This document shows, in pieces, positions 32,819 to 37,221 of a stretch of 37,221 bases of DNA. How positions within the stretch are numbered: the first letter of the stretch is position 1; each line of letters starts with the position of its first letter. This DNA is from Planctomycetota bacterium (GTDB lineage Bacteria > Planctomycetota > Phycisphaerae > UBA1845 > Fen-1342), in assembly GCA_018814045.1 (NCBI GenBank), contig JAHJAR010000320.1, positions 1 through 37,221 on the forward strand. Reading direction: 5' to 3'. A model generated the notes under the pieces. That model was not told where the DNA came from. It saw only the letters and a program-made list of their open reading frames with translations, and did not search any database. A program made the translations under genes and the position numbers.

Positions 32819-33873
32819 GTCGCCACCTGCTGCGCTTGCGCGGCGATCCGGCCGGCCACGAATTCGCCGAACTCGCGACCATGCGTCCGCGCATTGATCG
32901 CTTCGCGGCCGAGCTGCTCTTGGACATAGCGCGTGCCGACCGCGTTGTCGGTCGTCGGACCGCTGATGACGTCGATGGCCAGATGAAACTGTTCGTGCAG
33001 GACCCGTTGCGCGCCCCAGGCGCCTACCGGATCGTTCGCACACAGCACGATCGCCGCCGCACGGTCCGCCAGGTCGCGATCGGCCAGGATCTCGGCCACT
33101 CCGTATTCCCCCAGGATGCCGTCGCCCAGTTCTGCGACGATCACTTCGGCCCCGGCTTGAGCAAGATGTCCGAACAGCGCCCGGGCGACCATCACCGCGT
33201 TTCTCGTGCAGGTCGACACGATGCCGGCATCCATGAACGCGACGGCCCAGCGTGCCCCGTAGTCCTGCATCTGGAGCACGTCGCGCCGCAGCGCCACGCC
33301 GGTCAGCTTGCATGCCGCGACGGCCACGCCCTGGTTGGCCAATTGCCGGATTAACTGACAGGCCGCGGTAGTCTTGCCGCAGTTCATGCACGTTCCCGCG
33401 ACGTAGACCACGGGCACGGTCGGCGAATGGGGCGGAGCGGCGATGGCATTCATGCCGATGTGTGCCGGCGTTCCCGCGCGGTCCTCGAAACCTGGAAAGA
33501 CCAGCACCCCGCCCAGGATCTCCACGTCGAACGGCGGCCCCACCTCGGGGCTTTCCGACGTGCACTGGCCGATAACGCCGCCGCAGTTGAGCAATTGCAG
33601 CTTGTCTCCGGGCCGGATTGTGCCCGGGACGTAACCCGAGTATCCGCGCAGGGCGTTCCGCTGGCCGAGCACGCCGGCGACGACATCGCCGTCGTGCAGC
33701 GTGACCATTCGTCCGTGCAGGTCCTCAAGCTGGTTGTACGTGGCCCTGCTGCCGAGAACGCGCCCGGCAACGATGTACCCCGCGCGTGCCACGATACGGA
33801 GAGTTAGCCGCGCGTCGCGCCGCAAGGGGACGTTGCGTGTGGCCGAAGCAATCTTGTCAAGCCAGAGGCGCAT
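32815..33873 (-). CDS. Uncharacterised P-loop NTPase-like protein inside the arginine operon
   Basis: 352 residues, family not recognised with certainty. Residues ~25-130 are rich in short beta-like segments and glycine turns (VVAGVLGQRNALRGYSGYVP, RPGDKLQLLNCGGVIGQC). A P-loop follows: VVYVAGTCMNCGKTTAACQL (GTCMNCGKT, 160-168) with two cysteines, 162 and 165, inside the loop. Later AACKLTGVALRRDV, EVIVAELGDGILGEYGV (Walker B-like) and AIVLCANDPVGAWG recall SIMIBI/DUF1611- or BioD-like NTPases. ATG 33873 lies inside the end of argG (17-base overlap) and its stop overlaps argC ATG, so it is coupled on both sides. That position argues for a role in arginine synthesis or its control, but the function is unknown. 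Confidence 0.85.
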   Translation of the reverse strand: MRLWLDKIASATRNVPLRRDARLTLRIVARAGYIVAGRVLGSRATYNQLEDLHGRMVTLHDGDVVAGVLGQRNALRGYSGYVPGTIRPGDKLQLLNCGGVIGQCTSESPEVGPPFDVEILGGVLVFPGFEDRAGTPAHIGMNAIAAPPHSPTVPVVYVAGTCMNCGKTTAACQLIRQLANQGVAVAACKLTGVALRRDVLQMQDYGARWAVAFMDAGIVSTCTRNAVMVARALFGHLAQAGAEVIVAELGDGILGEYGVAEILADRDLADRAAAIVLCANDPVGAWGAQRVLHEQFHLAIDVISGPTTDNAVGTRYVQEQLGREAINARTHGREFGEFVAGRIAAQAQQVAT

Positions 33874-35077
33874 GGGTCGAGCTCTCCGCGCGGTTTACGC
33901 TCGCGATCAGCCAGTCCTGCAAGCCGTAGATCTTCGCAAATGCCGCCGCCTCGGACCCGCTCCATAGCGTGGCGTGCTCTCCGTACACAGCCGTTTCCGG
34001 ATCCAGGAGTGAGAACGGGCTGGTGGCCCCGAGGACGCTCGCTTGACCGGCAAAGAGGCGGACGTTCACCGTCCCGCTGGCCCTGCGCTGCGACGATTCA
34101 AGGAACGCCTCGATATCGCGCATGAGCGGATCGAAGAAGCGTGCCTCGTGCAGAAACGCCCCGTACAGGTCACCGAGCGTCCGTTTCCACATCAGTTGGT
34201 GGCGTGACAGTACCAGCTTCTCGATTTCGCGGTGCGCCGCGATCAGGACGGTTGCGGCGGGGGCCTCAAACGCCACCCGCCCCTTGATTCCCAGAATCGT
34301 GTCGCCGACGTGGACGCCGCGGCCGACGCCGTGCCGTCCGGCCAGCTCGTCGAGCGTCGCGATCAACCGCACCGGGTCCATCGTCTCGTTGTTCAGCGCT
34401 ACCGGCACGCCCGCTTCAAATGTGATCGTGACGTCGTCGGCGGTCGCGGGTCTCTGTGCCGGCGCACGGGTCAGCACGTACGCTTCCTCCGGCAGCACAC
34501 CGTCGCTGCGGTGGGTTTCGCCACCACCGATCGTCGCGCCCCAGAGCCCACGGTTGACGGAGTAAGTTGCGGTCCGTGCGGGCACATCAATGCCGTGTTG
34601 CGCAAGATACGCCACTTCCTGGTCGCGCGTGAGCTGCTGCTCGCGAATGGGCGTGATGATCTTCAGCGCGGGTGCGAACACGCGGAAGGCGACATCGAAG
34701 CGGAACTGGTCGTTGCCGGCGCCGGTGGAGCCGTGGGCGAGTGCTGTCGCGCCAACCTCAAGCGCGTAAAGGGCGCAGCGCTTGGCCTGCACGACGCGCT
34801 CGGCCGACACGCTCAGGGGATAGACGTCGCCGCGCAGCGCGTTGGCGAAGATCAGGCAGCGCAGGTAGTCGTCAAACAGCTCGCGCCGCGCGTCAATCGT
34901 GACGTGACTGGCGGCCCCGAGCGTGCCGGATCGCTGCTCGATCGCTGCGATCTCGTCGGCGGCGTTGTCGGTTTGCACAGCGACGGTGTGGACCTCGTAG
35001 CCCTGCTCCCGCAGCCAGACGGCGCAGTAGCTCGTGTCCAACCCGCCCGAGAATGCCAGGACCGCTTTTGGCTTCAC
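33857..35077 (-). CDS. argG: Argininosuccinate synthase
   Basis: Joins citrulline and aspartate using ATP (AMP plus PPi). The PP-loop is at the very N-terminus, KAVLAFSGGLDTSYC. AHGSTGAGNDQFRFDVAF, ITPIREQQLTRDQEVAYL, TYSVNRGLWG and FEAPAATVLIAAHREIEKLVL (in parts) are family features for citrulline and aspartate binding. The start is set by the ribosome site: GGGGAG lies 8 bases before GTG 35077, giving MKPKAVLAFSGG. The ATG codons at 35122 and 35104 would add non-conserved residues. 406 residues is standard. It follows argR after 60 bases and overlaps the unknown P-loop gene by 17 bases. SGGLDTSYC resembles the Bacteroidetes-type enzyme as I recall it, consistent with ArgF' and the deacylase downstream. 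Confidence 0.95.
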   Translation of the reverse strand: MKPKAVLAFSGGLDTSYCAVWLREQGYEVHTVAVQTDNAADEIAAIEQRSGTLGAASHVTIDARRELFDDYLRCLIFANALRGDVYPLSVSAERVVQAKRCALYALEVGATALAHGSTGAGNDQFRFDVAFRVFAPALKIITPIREQQLTRDQEVAYLAQHGIDVPARTATYSVNRGLWGATIGGGETHRSDGVLPEEAYVLTRAPAQRPATADDVTITFEAGVPVALNNETMDPVRLIATLDELAGRHGVGRGVHVGDTILGIKGRVAFEAPAATVLIAAHREIEKLVLSRHQLMWKRTLGDLYGAFLHEARFFDPLMRDIEAFLESSQRRASGTVNVRLFAGQASVLGATSPFSLLDPETAVYGEHATLWSGSEAAAFAKIYGLQDWLIASVNRAESSTHAPLA

Positions 35078-35137
35078 TTCACATGCTCCCCGTTCAGTGC
35101 ACATTTGGAACAGGTCCCTCACTCCACCGGCAACTGC

Positions 35138-35602
35138 TCAATGTCGGACCAGCTCGCCGCCCGCCGACACGCGCAGCATCGCCAGTACGCGCCCCTGGGC
35201 AGCGCGGCTGCGGACGGCGATGAAGATCGTGTCGTCGCCCGCGACGGTGCCGGCAATTTCGGGTAGCGCCCTGCGATCGAGGTCGACGCCGACAGCGTTG
35301 GCCGACCCCGGCGACGTCTTGACGACGACCAGGTTGGCACCCACGGGCTCCACAGTATTGATTAATTCATTATCGCGCTCGGGCAGCAAGCTCGCCGCAC
35401 CCGCGACGCCTGCCCGCGCGGCTGGTACATAACGACCCTTGATGCGCACCAGCCCCAATTCGCGCACGTCGCGGCTGACGCTCGACTGGGTCGCACAGAA
35501 CCCGCGTTCTCGCAGGAGCTGCACCATCTCCTCCTGGCTGGACGGCGACCGCCGCTCCACCACTCGCAAAAGTGCTGCCTGTCGCGGAGCCTTACCTTTC
35601 AT
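35138..35602 (-). CDS. argR: Arginine repressor
   Basis: Hexameric arginine-responsive regulator. The N-terminal winged helix includes SSQEEMVQLLRERGFCATQS and SVSRDVRELGLVRIKG (SR at 43-44 in the recognition region). The C-terminal oligomerisation/arginine-binding domain has GTVAGDDTIFIAVRS with the arginine-contacting D123-D124. 154 residues. ATG 35602 is chosen; an earlier in-frame ATG at 35638 falls inside the promoter's -10 box, so it cannot be in the mRNA. First gene of the arginine-carbamoyl-phosphate unit, with an ARG-box-like sequence over its promoter, which suggests autoregulation and control of the genes downstream (inference). Confidence 0.95.
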   Translation of the reverse strand: MKGKAPRQAALLRVVERRSPSSQEEMVQLLRERGFCATQSSVSRDVRELGLVRIKGRYVPAARAGVAGAASLLPERDNELINTVEPVGANLVVVKTSPGSANAVGVDLDRRALPEIAGTVAGDDTIFIAVRSRAAQGRVLAMLRVSAGGELVRH

Positions 35603-35631
35603 CGAACACGCATCCCGAATAAGCCATCTTT

Positions 35632-35649
35632 TTTGCAAGTATACTCATA
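35632..35649 (-). promoter_or_regulatory. ARG-box-like operator over the -10 region
   Basis: Minus strand TATGAGTATACTTGCAAA resembles the ArgR operator consensus WNTGAATWWWWATTCANW in the outer TGA/T...T.CA positions, though several inner bases differ. It covers the -10 hexamer TATACT, the classical place for repression of arg genes. Only one box is obvious. Candidate only. Confidence 0.5.
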
Positions 35650-35665
35650 TCCGCGAGGCTGTCAA
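35638..35665 (-). promoter_or_regulatory. Sigma70-type promoter of the argR-carA operon
   Basis: Minus strand TTGACA (-35, plus-strand 35665-35660), 16-base spacer, TATACT (-10, 35643-35638). That is 6/6 and 5/6 to consensus. Predicted transcription start near 35631, giving a leader of about 30 bases before argR ATG 35602. No stronger minus-strand promoter was noticed within the following 13 kb. Confidence 0.75.
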
Positions 35666-36054
35666 CCTCTTCCCCCGGACAGCACGAGAATTCCGCTTCG
35701 CCCACGGCCCACTGCCCGCTTTGGTTAGCCGGCGTGTGGCTCGCCCCGTCGTCGCGCAGCGTGCGCAGCAGAGTGTCGCGGGGCGCGTGTAGACGGTTCT
35801 CGCGCACTCTCGGTGAAACCGCGAAGGTGATGGAATGGCCCGAACGTGGGCCCAGGGATGGGTCCGATGGCTGCGGAAGGAAGGCCGCGCCGGTGATCAA
35901 TCCACTTCTACCCGAGCCGCTCGGCTTGGGATCCGGCCGGGTTCAGATCGGGCCCGACGCGATTGTGGTTTTGGCCCGAACCGTGGCTCTGTCGGACACC
36001 GCACGCGCCTGGCTTGCACGGCTGGTTCTTCTCGGCTGAACGACCGACGCTTCC

Positions 36055-36176
36055 AGAAGCTATCCCAGAACCGTCCAGAGGTGGGCAACAGAACCGAGCC
36101 GCGCGCGAAAGCAAGCGGTTTTTCGGCAACCGCTCCCTGACGGGCGCGGCTCGGAAAGAGTCGTGGGATAGGTTCT
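36055..36176. repeat. Dispersed hairpin element, copy D (most complete)
   Basis: The left end AGAAGCTATCCCAGAACC (36055) and right end TGGGATAGGTTCT (36164-36176) are inverted repeats of each other (AGAA-C-TATCCCA). Inside are the spacer shared with copy A and the core hairpin: left arm 36094-36120 (CCGAGCCGCG...), loop TTTCGGC, right arm 36128-36154 (ending CGCGGCTCGG). This 122-base copy has both ends and so defines the element. It resembles a miniature inverted-repeat element; there is no coding capacity. Confidence 0.88.
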
Positions 36177-36313
36177 AGCGTTGTGGTACTATCCGCCCAA
36201 TTCAACCGTGACGCTGGCGTACAAGGGGCCGCAGCGTGTCACCGAGCACTTGAAGACGCCTCCTCCGCTCCGCTGCTTAAAGCCCGGCCTCGGGGCGTGG
36301 CACGATGCTCTCA

Positions 36314-36340
36314 CCCCGGCCCGCATGAACGGGGCCGGGG
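36314..36340. terminator. GC-rich hairpin downstream of the helicase gene (terminator-like, no T-run)
   Basis: CCCCGGCCC (36314-36322) and GGGCCGGGG (36332-36340) form a perfect 9-base stem with a 9-base loop. It lies about 130 bases beyond the stop codon of the minus-strand helicase. No T-run follows on either strand, so it may be a terminator-like or stabilising structure only. Confidence 0.35.
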
Positions 36341-36471
36341 CCTGCGGGCGAGATGCTGCAGTGGTGAGCAAGCCACTCCGGCCGAAGCTGCTGGGCCTGC
36401 GTGGTTACGAGGTCCGTATCGACTTCGACGGCATTCTCATTCAGGTTCGGGTTCGTACGGACACATCGTCG

Positions 36472-37221
36472 TCAACGCCGCCGACGAGAACGCGGGAATC
36501 GACTTCCAAGGGTTCGACGTGGGCGTGTGCTGGCAGCCTCGGCATCCGCGGGTTCACATTGCGCCGCGTGCCGCGGACCGGACGCTGCCGTTGATGGTTC
36601 GCCGACAGCCGAAGACTCGCGAGCTGACTCGACCCTCGTCGGCACAAGATCGGACGCATCGACTCGGTTCAGTTCCCGGTTAATCAGCCTCTCAATGTCG
36701 GTCAGCTCGCGGCCTTGCTCGGGCGTTACAAACGTGAGCGCATGTCCGCCGTTGCCCATGCGGGCGGTGCGGCCGATGCGGTGGACGTAGACGGTCGGAT
36801 CCACGGGGATGTCATAATTCACGATGTGGGAAACGCCCGTTACGTCGAGCCCACGTGAGGCCAAATCGGTTGCCACCAAGACCTTCAGCCGTCCCGCGCG
36901 CAGGTCGTTGAGCACCCGCGTGCGGCGTCCCTGCGCGAGATCGCCGTGGATTTCGGCACAGGCCACGTTCGCCCGCCCCAGTTTGCGCGAGACGTTGCTT
37001 GCCCCCCGTTTCGTGCGCGTGAAGACGATGGCGAGTGGGGGGGTGGTTCGTTTGAGGAACTTGCGCAGGGCCTCGAATTTGTCGCGCGCATCCACGCTCA
37101 TGTAGTCCTGCTCGACCTCGTCCACCGTCAGGTTATCCGCCGAGACGTTGATTTCGACGGGAGCGCGCATGAGGCCTTGCGCCAGCCGGCGGATTTCGTC
37201 GGTTATCGTGGCCGAGACGAA
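36472..37221 (-). CDS. DEAD-box RNA helicase, C-terminal part (5' end outside window)
   Basis: The frame is open to the window edge, so the gene starts beyond 37221. The first visible residues include VSATIT (motif III SAT) and EIRRLAQGLM. The second RecA-like domain follows: AIVFTRTKRGA (motif IV), HGDLAQGRR, VLVATDLASRGLDVTGVSHIVNYDIP (motif V, in parts) and YVHRIGRTARMG (motif VI). The tail after about LVPTRVESARE is low-complexity, Ala/Ser-rich, ending in a strongly basic SRFPRSRRRR typical of RNA-binding C-termini in RhlE/CsdA-like helicases. Domain I with the DEAD motif is not visible, so the exact subfamily stays open. Likely roles are RNA remodelling or ribosome assembly. It is followed by the 806-base gene-free region. 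Confidence 0.93.
   Translation of the reverse strand, partial: FVSATITDEIRRLAQGLMRAPVEINVSADNLTVDEVEQDYMSVDARDKFEALRKFLKRTTPPLAIVFTRTKRGASNVSRKLGRANVACAEIHGDLAQGRRTRVLNDLRAGRLKVLVATDLASRGLDVTGVSHIVNYDIPVDPTVYVHRIGRTARMGNGGHALTFVTPEQGRELTDIERLINRELNRVDASDLVPTRVESARESSAVGEPSTAASGPRHAAQCEPADAEAASTRPRRTLGSRFPRSRRRR

Larger units (their letters stand above)
35666..36471. other. 806-base gene-free region between the arg promoter and the helicase gene
   Basis: No gene is supported. The open frames here have no recognisable motifs and arise from high GC. Contents: the upstream flank of the arg promoter, an imperfect 20-base palindrome CCCGAGCCGCTCGGCTTGGG at 35911-35930, hairpin element copy D at 36055-36176, and a GC-rich hairpin at 36314-36340. 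Bases 35700-35900, 35940-36050 and 36341-36471 show nothing else interpretable. Confidence 0.6.

Noticed and set aside
35603-35638. Longer ArgR start at ATG 35638
   Set aside because: That ATG lies within the -10 hexamer of the operon promoter, upstream of the predicted transcription start.
35911-35930. Palindrome CCCGAGCCGCTCGGCTTGGG as a fifth hairpin-family copy
   Set aside because: It shares only the CGAGCCG motif; the inner arm and ends of the family are missing, so it may be coincidental.
1-37221. CRISPR arrays, tRNA or rRNA genes, prophage or integrative element
   Set aside because: No regularly spaced repeats, no tRNA-like cloverleaf noticed by eye, no rRNA signature and no integrase or phage structural genes; only the IS630 remnant and the hairpin elements hint at mobility. 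A tRNA scan was not possible.

Overview
This is high-GC bacterial chromosomal DNA, about 37 kb, with mostly housekeeping genes in two large blocks. No rRNA, tRNA, CRISPR array or intact mobile element was seen. The best guess at the organism is a Planctomycetota-like bacterium (or another GC-rich phylum such as Acidobacteriota). The clues are the GC content, the double-receiver PEP-synthase-like protein, an ArgR-headed arginine operon with a Bacteroidetes-style transcarbamylase, and dispersed palindromes with spurious translations of the PLPYGRGSE type. No rRNA or other marker settles this, so the placement is inference.

Left part (1-10.2 kb): the 3' end of typA (+) converges on a minus-strand unit of a small coiled-coil lipoprotein, addB and addA. 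That unit encodes a complete AddAB helicase-nuclease for double-strand-break repair. miaA (+) and an orphan GroES-like cochaperonin (-) follow.

Middle part (10.2-22 kb, all plus strand): larB and nnrD are tightly coupled. Next come a membrane-anchored sulfatase-fold hydrolase, a GT4 glycosyltransferase, a 1001-residue protein with two receiver domains fused to a PEP/pyruvate-binding ATP-grasp module, a PAS-AAA+-Fis sigma54 activator, and a coupled pair of an FmdB zinc ribbon and a radical SAM protein. A decayed IS630-type transposase fragment closes this block.

Right part (22-35.7 kb, minus strand): a ten-gene unit reads argR-argG-(unknown P-loop protein)-argC-argF'-argB-argE'-argH-carB-carA. 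It starts at a good sigma70-type promoter (TTGACA, 16 bp, TATACT) whose -10 box lies inside an ARG-box-like sequence. Most junctions are ATGA overlaps. The carbamoyltransferase belongs to the acetyl/succinyl-ornithine family and has Ser at the residue that separates the two specificities, so a succinylated pathway is predicted. CarAB supplies carbamoyl phosphate, ArgF' uses it, the M20 enzyme removes the acyl group, and ArgG and ArgH finish arginine. The synthase that acylates glutamate and ArgD are not in the window. A DEAD-box helicase fragment (-) ends the window.

The main non-coding signal is a family of four dispersed hairpin elements (about 11969, 14243, 15767 and 36055), all between genes. 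They share a 27-bp-arm core hairpin and related terminal inverted repeats, and two copies 24 kb apart are about 93% identical.
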